Virus record (IMG/VR): IMGVR_UViG_3300008117_000729
Coordinates: 1-23,988 of that record
Source: a virus
Length of the DNA stretch: 23,988 nucleotides
Strand: one strand, 5' to 3'
The position numbers and the translations under genes were made by a program. The notes beneath the pieces were generated by a model. That model ran no database searches. It was not told the DNA's origin and saw only the letters and a program-made list of their open reading frames with translations. Shown piece by piece: positions 10,401 to 15,605 of the stretch; the stretch's first letter is position 1; each line of letters begins with the position of its first letter.

Positions 10401-11251
10401 ATTTGTTCAAATTTGAGTTCTGTGAGCAAATCAACATTTTGACTGAACACTGGCAAATTGTAATAAAAACTCTGAGCTGTTTTTGTAGGCACATTGAAAA
10501 TCACTGTGCCAAGGTCTTCACCATTGTTGGTTACACCAAACACGTCACGTGAACTGATGTTGGGTGTGGTAGGAATTTTGCCAGACACACCTGGCTCTGT
10601 TTGTATCCAAAATCCTGGACCAGTGCCAGGTGTTCCATCCACAATGTTCAGCGTACCGCGCATGTTAGTTTGTGTGCCACTCACATAGTACAATGTGTTT
10701 GGTGCATTTCTTGGCACAGTAAATGTCACAAGGCCAAAGTTTGATCCATTGCGACTGACACCATCGTTATAAGGATTAGCTGATCCTAGTGTCTGTTCAG
10801 TTTTGATCCAGAACGGAAAATCGCCTTGCAAGTTCAAATTAAACACATAGGTGTTTCCACGAGCCAGCGTTAGTGTGGGGTTGTTGAGGAAGTCAATGGT
10901 ATATGCAGAAATACCAGAATTTCCAACACGGTAGTTTACAGTTTCTGTAGAGTTTTGTGCAACCTGGAATGTATAGCTGCCGCCACGCACCACTTCAATA
11001 GTTGGATTCTCGCCGGATATTCCAGAAAATGTATAAACGCCATTGGCTCTTGTGACTTCAAAGTCGTCTGTTACCGGCACTCCTGTGGCCGCAACGTCAA
11101 CTGCGTTGGGTCCATTGGGTAACCAGAAATACTGAGAGAAGTTTACAAATGTATCAAAATTAATAAACGGATCCCAAGTATAGTAATCACTTGAAAACAA
11201 TCTGTCTGGTCGTTGCGTTGGTGATCCTTGGAACTCCAATGCATCAAGCAT
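4271..11251 (-). CDS. giant structural protein, central section (2,326 aa open frame)
   Basis: This is a single open frame of 2,326 codons. The ATG at 11251 is probably internal: it lies inside the region where the upstream frame still encodes the conserved N-terminus, and no clear Shine-Dalgarno sequence precedes it. The order of parts is as follows. A DRLFSSDYYTWDPF...YFWLPNGP region is typical of large cyanophage-type structural proteins. Two or three cupredoxin-like modules follow at about 11040-10440, then a beta module shared with gp6 at about 9770-9538. A long aromatic-rich core includes WRGIYRYFYDT and PWEMLRLSIKPDWWDDTYG near 7180-7040, which also feels conserved in this group. A HGLVAGN...DGVYDV module lies near 4820-4640, and the first FG-GAP-like blade begins at about 4400. 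The last residues before the stop at 4273-4271 (after VYTYV) are out of frame with the blade that follows, so the stop is probably not the natural end. No signal peptide or membrane segment is seen. Confidence 0.85.
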   Translation of the reverse strand: MLDALEFQGSPTQRPDRLFSSDYYTWDPFINFDTFVNFSQYFWLPNGPNAVDVAATGVPVTDDFEVTRANGVYTFSGISGENPTIEVVRGGSYTFQVAQNSTETVNYRVGNSGISAYTIDFLNNPTLTLARGNTYVFNLNLQGDFPFWIKTEQTLGSANPYNDGVSRNGSNFGLVTFTVPRNAPNTLYYVSGTQTNMRGTLNIVDGTPGTGPGFWIQTEPGVSGKIPTTPNISSRDVFGVTNNGEDLGTVIFNVPTKTAQSFYYNLPVFSQNVDLLTELKFEQINNQPLDTFIETYGGIDGITSLNNRTLIFTNSNTDAESGGWIRTSFFDPLEAGSANNGLIGSFDTEPFSYTAEIAPEDRYQLWQINYVVSDGITYLRLSRIATIDNLNKWTIRYGTVYSSTNWYKDAAGTFRQIPLLTALLNTLYYQDGTDPEIFGTIKLLDETESSTLFIDDILGQKNYTSPNGVSFTNGLKIVFRGDVIPASYSSGTISFVCTSTNAGFNTISTATTEDLYVGQRVVFTGTVIGGLVAGQSYYVQSIVNSFQFTVSSVVDGSAVTLTTATADMNATAINYREYYVAGVGTAIELLPVTNFVTPESYVINDNDSSLPVPEELDYFTIDRASQDLNSWTRSNRWFHIDVINATAAYNNTVATLDNNYRGKRPIIQFQPDIRLFNMGTQGKQPVDIIDQLETDAFSNIQGSTGYSVDGYTFTNGTRVIFAADEDPDVRDKIYVVEFIVPDTVPPLIAQPIINLTLASDGEVLTDQSTLCLSGDTLQGLTFWYDGAAWIEAQQKTGVQQAPLFDVYDADRVSFGNQAKYPSSDFIGSKLFSYAIGDTRILDTVLKIPLQYLSISNVGDIVFDNNLYKDTFVYTRDNVSVTVAISSGSAREYADRTAYTRLIGWQNAITTTQMYQQFKFTYNTGILKLDVPVINQTGNSVPVVKVYVGSVFQDPTKYTYVVSGNNTTITLLNTYVVGDIIEVLVLSDQISAAAFYQVPSNLQNNPLNANSTSFTLGTIRQNYESICENLPGIQGAIAGANNTRDLGNIIPYGLTILQQSAPMTLAGYFLRSEEYNIFNALTYNSREYTKFKSIMLENVTQQEINFQTTAQILDTAIEEINAGKVETQPFYWSDMLPSGAVYTENTYTVSFITSSVFDTVQVYNYTSANYLGLNVYLNDRLLTRDLEYSVATDGPRVTILVTLSVGDQIAIREYTSTYGNFVPNTPTKLGLYRAFRPRITVQQTSTGEQTVLIGHDGSVTKTFDDIRDDVLLEFETRIFNNLKLDGNPVPMVAADVIPGQFRDTGFTYSEVNNILSQDFLSWVAWNKLDYNTQDYQANNEFTWNYSEAQNKLNNDYLLGAWRGIYRYFYDTQQPEYTPWEMLRLSIKPDWWDDTYGPAPYTEGNLVLWDDMEAGYVRDPVAPYYLPKYARPGLTSVIPTGGEGALLSPFDSVVGTWDEGQFRKSWSIGDGGPVEASWWNSSSYPFAVMRLLALTQPAKFFALFADRDLYRYQEEFGQYLYDDRYRLDANGIEIYGNGVSKASYIDWIVDYNRQSGIDSTEDLTADLANLDVRLCYRMASFSDKKYIKLYTEKSSPASTNTSFLIPDESYNLLLYKNQPFDRASYSSVLVQTVPGGYAVFGYSTTQPYFSILQSQSGGQLRTITVLDTRIQVPKSYTNTVVQVPYGFIFDTKTAVVDFLLSLGQYLETQGLTFTNRANGYELDWNQMANEFLYWAAQGWSDDALIALNPLAFRLSVTKEQAVVDSIQAQTSENILLDQNRRELPTRQLNIVRIDNTFSVEPLADQTLSFIDIKYTSYEHMIVLDNASVFGDLIYDPVTGARQNRLNLVSTTSTEWNGAVDAQGFILNQDNVEEWQNYKIYSKGTIVKYKGTYWSAMAIVQPSETFDYNEWVQSDYSQIELGMLPNLANKANQLANSYDINAANLESDNDLLSYGLIGFRPRQYMAALNLDDVSQVNIYRQFLDSKGTILSAELFSQAVLGKETGDYNIYENWAVQRAVYGANANRSYFELRLNRALLDASPSLVQVILPLESSKADQTVLLENVWKESFKLTSPNILPTTTELPTDTALPSAGYVNLDDADITAFDIDDPASLEANINNINVGTSIWVAKVNDYDWNIYRAESVPGTISHVCDNLNNTSRVIFTADHGLVAGNRIIIRFFDTEVDGVYDVLSVVNLNTINIAFRFLSNRTVVNGTGLAFTLKTMRVSQASNVDTLPYANSLLFGAKVWVDDNGDGLWQVIEKQNIFSEVTSIAPEYLDATEAYGSSVSQATNRFAALVGSPRYGFPTSANPKGGVYTYVRSLCLCNLS
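4296..4303 (-). other. frame break 2 (+1) in the giant gene
   Basis: The old frame reads TAT GTA AGA AGC CTA and soon stops at 4273-4271. The new frame reads GAA GCC TAT GCC TGT GTA ATC and stays open to base 1. In the new frame TAA at 4302-4300 blocks any crossing further upstream, so the shift must fall within about 8 nt. Removing one A from the GTAAGAAG run restores VYTYV-EAYACVIYRDTG. The site lies inside an FG-GAP-like blade. A single extra base is the simplest description. A programmed +1 shift at GTA AGA is possible, but no known signal is visible. Confidence 0.75.
9538..9770 (-). repeat. beta module shared with gp6, copy in giant protein
   Basis: The sequence YVGQRVVFTGTVIGG...SYYVQSI.VNSFQFTVS...GSAVTLTTATADMNA aligns over about 75 residues with a segment inside gp6 (13311-13560). 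Identical positions include YVG, F.GTV.GG, YYV.SI, VNS, FTVS and GSAVTL..AT..M.A. It is preceded in both by a Cys-Thr-rich strand and sits between unrelated flanks, as expected of a mobile structural module. Its function is unknown. Confidence 0.75.
10440..11040 (-). other. tandem cupredoxin-like modules in the giant protein
   Basis: Near residues 148-348 the sequence repeats the pattern NPT-hydrophobic-RG-x-x-YxF ... FWI.T ... G...F.VP ... YY.. ...G.L.I. Copies include NPTIEVVRGGSYTF, then NPTLTLARGNTYVFN...FPFWIKT...NTLYYVSGTQTNMRG, then FWIQTEPG...LGTVIFNVP...FYYNLPVF. This resembles the small cupredoxin-like domain common in aquatic phage and bacterial surface proteins, where the equivalent motifs are HPFyI.T and yY.C..H..M.G. 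The His and Cys that would bind copper are absent: FPFW replaces the His-containing stretch and TQTNM the H..M stretch. A structural, metal-free role is therefore more likely. The fold assignment is by eye. Confidence 0.5.
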
Positions 11252-11484
11252 ACTAAACTGACCACTCCTGGTTCTAGTTGATAATCACTGCGTGTTTTTG
11301 TTGGTTCTACCACATACTTGTCGTTGGGATTTACACCCGGGCCGACTGTACGGCCAATGAAGCCTTGTGTCTTTTTAAATTTAGGTTCTTGAATCAGTTG
11401 ATCAAGTGTGGCCGCTAAAAACTGTTTGTTAGTGTCAGTTTGAAAAATTTGCGGAAGAAAGTCTACTGAGCGTACTCGTGCCAT
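11143..11484 (-). CDS. giant structural protein, N-terminal fragment
   Basis: The first 75 or so residues (MARVRSVDFLPQIFQ..., KKTQGFIGRTVGPGVN, SDYQLEPGVV) match the N-terminus I know from very large structural proteins encoded next to gp6 in cyanophage-type T4-like phages. The ATG at 11484 overlaps the gp6 stop by one base (TAATG), which suggests translational coupling. After about residue 77 the frame runs through low-quality sequence (for example CLMHWSSKDHQRNDQTDC) to a stop at 11143, while the neighbouring frame carries the expected continuation. The last 36 or so residues are therefore probably an out-of-frame tail, and this is the start of the giant gene rather than an independent 113-aa protein. 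If translation really stopped here, a small N-terminal product would be made. Confidence 0.8.
   Translation of the reverse strand: MARVRSVDFLPQIFQTDTNKQFLAATLDQLIQEPKFKKTQGFIGRTVGPGVNPNDKYVVEPTKTRSDYQLEPGVVSLVCLMHWSSKDHQRNDQTDCFQVITILGIRLLILIHL
11249..11284 (-). other. frame break 1 (-1) in the giant gene
   Basis: Both frames are open only between the in-frame stop at 11287-11285 (new frame) and the point where the old frame loses sense, near 11250. Reading ...GTC AGT TTA in the old frame and stepping back one base gives AGT ATG CTT GAT GCA in the new one, i.e. VVSLSMLDALEF. No classical X XXY YYZ heptamer is present at the crossing point. In homologues I remember there are some 10 to 20 residues between EPGVV and the DAL motif, which are missing here. 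A short deletion whose length is not a multiple of three would explain both the shift and the shortening. Confidence 0.7.
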
Positions 11485-14400
11485 TAAATTACTCCGCTGC
11501 CTGCTGCTGTGCGCAGGTTAGTACTGGTCAATGCTTCAATCACATCAATGTTATCAATGGTTGCGGCATTGGCAAAAATCTCATTGGGTTGAGAACGAAT
11601 TTCGTACAAATCACCAAAGCTCTTTTGTGGATCCAACGGAACTAGTACTACAGAACTGATGATTGTGCCAAGTTGTCGATGCAGGTAGGCAGCAAGTTCT
11701 GAGAAATAAAATGTGTCACCAAAGTTCCATTTGTCAATTGAAAAATAACTGTTCATTTCTGCTAGTACTGAGCTTTTGATTTCAGATGTTGATGCTGTTG
11801 AATTTTGTGCTCGTATCACTTTGATAGTGGCACGCAATGTTGCTGCGGCCTTGAGTCCGAACAGCGGTTTAAAATTGACTGAGTTGACCACAATGTTGTC
11901 TGACACCATCTTGTAATCTTGTAGTCGTTGATATTCTGTACTTAGATCGTCAATGGTTGGTTGTTCAGGTTCAGTGACTGTACCGGTGGTATCTTTCAAC
12001 CAGTTCTGGTAGGCATTATAATAACTCAAAGTGACCACATACAAGTCAATGATATTGGTTGTTCCTGGATCAATTCTACTGGTCAATGGACTGTTGTGTC
12101 TGTACTGATAGTACAAACTTTGTCGTCCTGTTCTTGCAATCCATCCTGTGACTGCATTGAGTTCCAACACTCCTGTTACTGTCAAGCTCAATTGATAGAA
12201 TGCATCTTCGCTGTAGGCATAGAATACCTGCCCAGATGACCATTCAGTTTTTACCAATTCAATATCATCAAGGGTGGCGTAGCTGTAAATTACCACGCCT
12301 TCTTCAACCAACAAATAACGCTGTAGGTTGTCAAAGTCCACAGTTTGTTGTAAAAACACATAAGGTCCTGTGGTTCCGGCTGGTCCTACTATTTCACTAA
12401 AGAAGTCTGGGTTGTCTGGCACACCATCATTGTCTGAGTCTCTGTATCCTACTAATACCTGGAAGTCATCCACATAACCGTCGCTTTCAACTGGTTGACC
12501 AGTAATGGTCATGTAAATGTCTCCTTCAAGCGGTTCACTGGAGTTTGGTTGAGTGTTGACTGCTAACACATTGATAAAATCTTTGATCACTGTGCCAGTG
12601 CGGCTGTCATAGATTTGCGCACCGTCGTAGAAGAAGAATCTTGTTTGCAACACTGATCCAAAGTTGTATGCAAGTCCACGGAATGTAATTGTGTAATTTT
12701 GATTTTGAACCACAAACTGGATCAGCCATGAAGAGTCTAAGTTGGCACCACTAGTATTACCAGCGTACTCTTGACTCCAGGCAGCGTCCTGATTCAGGTT
12801 GGTAGATTGAATCAAATACCAAGAGTACGGAGTACCTGTAATGGATCCGTCATTGTCGTATCCTAGGCCAAAATTACGAAACAATGCAATTTGATCACTC
12901 ATTGCAGATTCAATCGACAATGGCAAGTCTGTAACAAATAACGGAATAATAGTGTCTACAATAGCGCCAGTAGGAACAAAGTTATTGAGTATGACTGGCC
13001 CTGACCCATTGATTAGATTACCCAGTCCTGAGTTCATACCATCGCCAGTTACTCGTATGGGGCTGGCCCAAATTTCCACACGCTCTTCTGCTTTGGTTGG
13101 AATGCCCAATTGCAGTTTGTTGTTTTTATCAAAAAAGTAACCCGGTGGCGGCACAAAACGTACCAGGCTACCAACAATAGCGTACAAGAAATTGGTTGTA
13201 GATTCATCACCTACTGCAATGGGTGTGCCTGCACTGTTTTTAAAGTAACCAGTGGTTTCATTGGCCAAGGTGGTGCTTTGATTCCAGGTGCTTCCGCCTG
13301 TGCTCAAAGTAGTAACTGCACTCATTGAGCCTGTAGCCGAGCTTAATGTAACTGCTGATCCACCGGCTGTGGTGCTTACAGTGAATGTACTGTTGACTGA
13401 ATTTATACTGACCACATAATAAGGCAAGTCGGCAGTAATGCCACCAAACACTGTGCCTGAGAATGTGATTGGCATGCCAACATAAGCATAATCAAAAAAT
13501 GCAGCAGTAGCGCAGGTAATTGCATTGGTTGTAATTGTTGTGGCCGTGCAAGTGATATCTAAAGTGTTGATTAACTTTCTTGGAAAATTCCCATAGTAAA
13601 ACTGCCGCATGGTACTTTCAGTCAACTGTGGTTGCACCTGATTGGTAATCACATCAGCAATTTCATTGCGATTGGTCCAACTGAACAAAATAGTTGGTAA
13701 AATATTTTGTTGCCACAATCCACCGTCGCTGCCAAAGCTGTTGGTACTTGAATACTTGCCGGTATTATCAACCAAGTCAAGATATCGACTGGTTCCAATT
13801 GACGCACGATTCAATGCTTTAGATTTAATAATTGAATTGTACTGTGTGTAAGGAAACAAGTTGTAGTCTTCACCATTGACCATGCGATTTTGTGTATAGT
13901 ACCTAGCAGGCGCACGTTGTTTGATTTCATCAATTGGCTCGCGTGCTTGGGCATTGCTTACTGGACGAGTAATACCACAAGTAAAGGTGATAGTTTGCAA
14001 ATTGCCGTTGCGGTCAGTATAACTGATAGGCAAAACTACGTTTTGCATTTCTTCAGGATTGATAATGTATTGCAGTCCATTAGAACTGCGCACATAGGCA
14101 CGGAAATTTCCTACTGGAATTTCTGAAAACACTCCATCCCCAAATATCATAGTAAGTTGATCGTTTGTTCTGCTGGTTGTGGAATAGATTGATCGTAGGC
14201 CAGTCAGTTGTTCAGCAGCACCAACGTAGATGTTTTCTGTGTATTGCCATTCACGGCTGATGCTTCCCACGTTGTCAAGTTGAAACAACCAACGATCTTC
14301 GTTGTTTACGCCTTCAATGTTGATGTTTACTGTGCGGTTGGCAATGCGCTCGGCCAAGTTGAAGTCTTGATTTTGTAACGTGCCTTGTTTAAATGCAAAA

Positions 14401-15164
14401 AAGTATCCGGTATTGGCAGATTGATAACCCAGTTGGTCATTGCGATACAACACATTGAAACTGGTGTTTGGTTGCGGCGCCGGCTCGTAGATGTAATCAC
14501 GACCAACACTGGTTGAAGTTATTGCTTCAAACGGCATTGAAATCCCGTCCACTGTGGCGTTATACGGAATGACTGGTAAGAATCCTGGCACAAGATTGAC
14601 AGCATATTCATCTGTGCGCACACCCAGTATGGTTTGTCTATTGCCTGGACGACCAATGCGTTGACTGTCTACTAACGCGGCATTAATGATAGTGGTAAAT
14701 TGTTCTTGCCAGTCTGGGTTTGTTGGATCTGCCCAGTCCACAGTAACGTTGCTCAAGTTCACTCCGTTGTAATCGATCACATTTTCAGTTGTGGTAACAT
14801 TGAATACTTTGAGATATCCCTGGGCCGCGGTGTTGCGTTTGGCAGTATAGCTGACTAGATTAGCCAGGCGCACAACTGAATCTCTGCGTTCTGCTGTGTC
14901 TAAATAGTTTTCTCTGGTGTTTAGGTCCGTGCGAAAGGCCAAGGCTTGACCCATGAATGCAATTACATCTAGTAACGCAATGAATTCTGAGCTTTCAATG
15001 TAGTCGTTGAAAGTTTCTGGGTAGTAGAGGCGTATGTAATCAATGAAACTTTTGCGTAGAGTTTCAAAGTCATAACTTTGAAAATCAGCTTCACGATAGG
15101 TTTGATAGATCTGTTTCCAGTCTTCTACACCAAATATTGCTGTTTGTCTTGTGGTCTTTGCCAT
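11484..15164 (-). CDS. 6: baseplate wedge protein gp6 (enlarged)
   Basis: The N-terminal 100 residues carry the gp6 signature: DWKQIYQTYREADFQSYDF, FIDYIRLYYPETFNDYIES, ALLDVIAFMGQALAFRTDL, ENYLDTAERRDSV. Gp6 dimers form the inner ring of the T4 baseplate, bridge neighbouring wedges and drive the hexagon-to-star change. The middle (about 340-480) looks like the baseplate J-like core (FGDGVFSEIPVGN...). At 1,226 aa it is nearly twice T4 gp6 (660 aa). The excess includes a module near 535-618 that is also in the giant gene, and a large beta-rich stretch from about 640 to 1000. The last 200 residues (SVNFKPLFGLKAAATLRATIKV, DKWNFGDTFYFSELAAYLHRQLG) look like a conserved gp6 C-terminal region. 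The start at 15164 follows a purine-rich AAAGGCAAAGAGG stretch and an ATAAATA promoter. The stop overlaps the next start by one base. Confidence 0.93.
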   Translation of the reverse strand: MAKTTRQTAIFGVEDWKQIYQTYREADFQSYDFETLRKSFIDYIRLYYPETFNDYIESSEFIALLDVIAFMGQALAFRTDLNTRENYLDTAERRDSVVRLANLVSYTAKRNTAAQGYLKVFNVTTTENVIDYNGVNLSNVTVDWADPTNPDWQEQFTTIINAALVDSQRIGRPGNRQTILGVRTDEYAVNLVPGFLPVIPYNATVDGISMPFEAITSTSVGRDYIYEPAPQPNTSFNVLYRNDQLGYQSANTGYFFAFKQGTLQNQDFNLAERIANRTVNINIEGVNNEDRWLFQLDNVGSISREWQYTENIYVGAAEQLTGLRSIYSTTSRTNDQLTMIFGDGVFSEIPVGNFRAYVRSSNGLQYIINPEEMQNVVLPISYTDRNGNLQTITFTCGITRPVSNAQAREPIDEIKQRAPARYYTQNRMVNGEDYNLFPYTQYNSIIKSKALNRASIGTSRYLDLVDNTGKYSSTNSFGSDGGLWQQNILPTILFSWTNRNEIADVITNQVQPQLTESTMRQFYYGNFPRKLINTLDITCTATTITTNAITCATAAFFDYAYVGMPITFSGTVFGGITADLPYYVVSINSVNSTFTVSTTAGGSAVTLSSATGSMSAVTTLSTGGSTWNQSTTLANETTGYFKNSAGTPIAVGDESTTNFLYAIVGSLVRFVPPPGYFFDKNNKLQLGIPTKAEERVEIWASPIRVTGDGMNSGLGNLINGSGPVILNNFVPTGAIVDTIIPLFVTDLPLSIESAMSDQIALFRNFGLGYDNDGSITGTPYSWYLIQSTNLNQDAAWSQEYAGNTSGANLDSSWLIQFVVQNQNYTITFRGLAYNFGSVLQTRFFFYDGAQIYDSRTGTVIKDFINVLAVNTQPNSSEPLEGDIYMTITGQPVESDGYVDDFQVLVGYRDSDNDGVPDNPDFFSEIVGPAGTTGPYVFLQQTVDFDNLQRYLLVEEGVVIYSYATLDDIELVKTEWSSGQVFYAYSEDAFYQLSLTVTGVLELNAVTGWIARTGRQSLYYQYRHNSPLTSRIDPGTTNIIDLYVVTLSYYNAYQNWLKDTTGTVTEPEQPTIDDLSTEYQRLQDYKMVSDNIVVNSVNFKPLFGLKAAATLRATIKVIRAQNSTASTSEIKSSVLAEMNSYFSIDKWNFGDTFYFSELAAYLHRQLGTIISSVVLVPLDPQKSFGDLYEIRSQPNEIFANAATIDNIDVIEALTSTNLRTAAGSGVI
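13311..13560 (-). repeat. beta module shared with the giant protein, copy in gp6
   Basis: This lies at residues of about 535-618 of gp6: YVGMPITFSGTVFGG...PYYVVSINSVNSTFTVS...GSAVTLSSATGSMSA. It matches the copy at 9538-9770 in the next gene. T4 gp6 is about half the length of this protein, so the module is one of the insertions that enlarge it. Similar small modules recur in other phage structural proteins. Whether this pair arose by duplication within this genome or by separate acquisition cannot be told by eye. Confidence 0.75.
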
Positions 15165-15186
15165 GCCTCTTTGCCTTTAGATCTTG

Positions 15187-15193
15187 TATTTAT
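15187..15193 (-). promoter_or_regulatory. T4-type late promoter for gp6
   Basis: On the minus strand the 49-nt gap after gp25 contains AATAAATAC, close to the T4 late consensus TATAAATA. It is 22 nt before the gp6 ATG, leaving room for a short leader with a purine-rich ribosome site. GCCGTTTTT sits 8 nt further upstream (15201-15209), exactly as at the tube-cap promoter. Recognition by the gp55 encoded in this window is inferred. Confidence 0.65.
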
Positions 15194-15213
15194 TACCAGA
15201 AAAAACGGCTCAG

Positions 15214-15588
15214 TTATACGTAGCTGGCTCTGCGTTGTTGATTATCAAAGAACACACTTAAAAATTCAGCATCAGTTCCTGGCAATACTGCTATTTCTAA
15301 CTGTATTAGAAACCCGTTGTCTTGAGGAAACACTGCCATTTGCGTAACTTGTATTCTTGGATCGCCGCCGCACACACGTTGAACTTCCGTTTCAATATTG
15401 CGTTGCAGTTCAGTGATTTGATTTTCAAACACATAGTCCCACATCACAGTGCCGTACTGCGGGCGGCCAGGCAATTCACCTTGACGGATGTTGAAGGCAT
15501 TCAGCAGATCTCGTTTGATTAACTCAAAGTCAACCAAGGTAAATTTTTTATATTGATTTATGGTGTTGAAGCCAATGAATGTGGTCAT
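15214..15588 (-). CDS. 25: baseplate wedge protein gp25
   Basis: At 124 aa this is close to T4 gp25 (132 aa). It has the family's landmarks: GELPGRPQYGTVMWDYVFE (residues of about 37-55), a central helix (ITELQRNIETEVQRV) and a C-terminal strand set starting PRIQVTQM. Gp25 plugs into the gp6-gp7 core bundle of each wedge and nucleates sheath assembly. The same fold is found in the TssE protein of type VI secretion. The start at 15588 fits the family's N-terminus (IGFNTINQYKKFTLVDFELIKRDL). No Shine-Dalgarno sequence precedes it, and an ATAAATA element ends only 6 nt before the ATG. It lies between the 496-aa gene and gp6. Confidence 0.93.
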   Translation of the reverse strand: MTTFIGFNTINQYKKFTLVDFELIKRDLLNAFNIRQGELPGRPQYGTVMWDYVFENQITELQRNIETEVQRVCGGDPRIQVTQMAVFPQDNGFLIQLEIAVLPGTDAEFLSVFFDNQQRRASYV

Positions 15589-15594
15589 AATTAA

Positions 15595-15601
15595 TATTTA
15601 T
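15595..15601 (-). promoter_or_regulatory. possible T4-type late promoter at gp25
   Basis: GATAAATATTAATT leads directly into the gp25 ATG at 15588, beginning just after the TGA of the upstream gene (15608-15606). With late transcription starting 5 to 7 nt after the box, the transcript would be almost leaderless. It lacks the GCCGTTTTT upstream element at the spacing seen at the other two, although a GCCG abuts the box. It is weaker than the other two because AT-rich matches can occur by chance. Confidence 0.45.
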
Positions 15602-15605
15602 CGGC

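Larger units (their letters stand above)
1..11484 (-). other. giant baseplate-associated structural gene, full extent in window (5' end at 11484, 3' end beyond left edge)
   Basis: I read one continuous protein across three open segments: 11484 to about 11254, 11251 to about 4296, and 4299 to 1. The first and third segments share one frame (codon starts at multiples of 3). The middle one is offset by one, so a -1 and a +1 change cancel out. Protein logic supports continuity. The N-terminal segment ends in an EPGVV stretch, and in cyanophage-type homologues (from memory) that stretch leads into a DAL...DRLF region found at the start of the middle segment. The middle segment ends inside an FG-GAP-like blade that resumes in the third. 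The total is about 3,830 codons without a C-terminus. It follows gp6 with a 1-nt overlap, the place held in T4 by wedge protein gp7 (about 1,030 aa), so it may be a greatly enlarged wedge or fibre-network protein. That role is inferred from position. Whether the breaks are real, programmed or sequence errors is unresolved. Confidence 0.8.

Noticed and set aside
11143-11253. Tail of the 113-codon frame as part of a genuine small protein
   Set aside because: Sequence after about residue 77 overlaps, in another frame, the conserved DRLFSSDYYTWDPF region of the giant protein, and looks random.
11249-11284. Canonical -1 slippery heptamer
   Set aside because: No X XXY YYZ sequence in the overlap; the nearest run is only TTTA and no downstream hairpin was obvious by eye.
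15201-15240. GCCGTTTTTT after gp25 as a Rho-independent terminator
   Set aside because: No stem-forming inverted repeat precedes the T run (GAGCC occurs twice in the same orientation instead), and the same nine bases occur at a promoter elsewhere.
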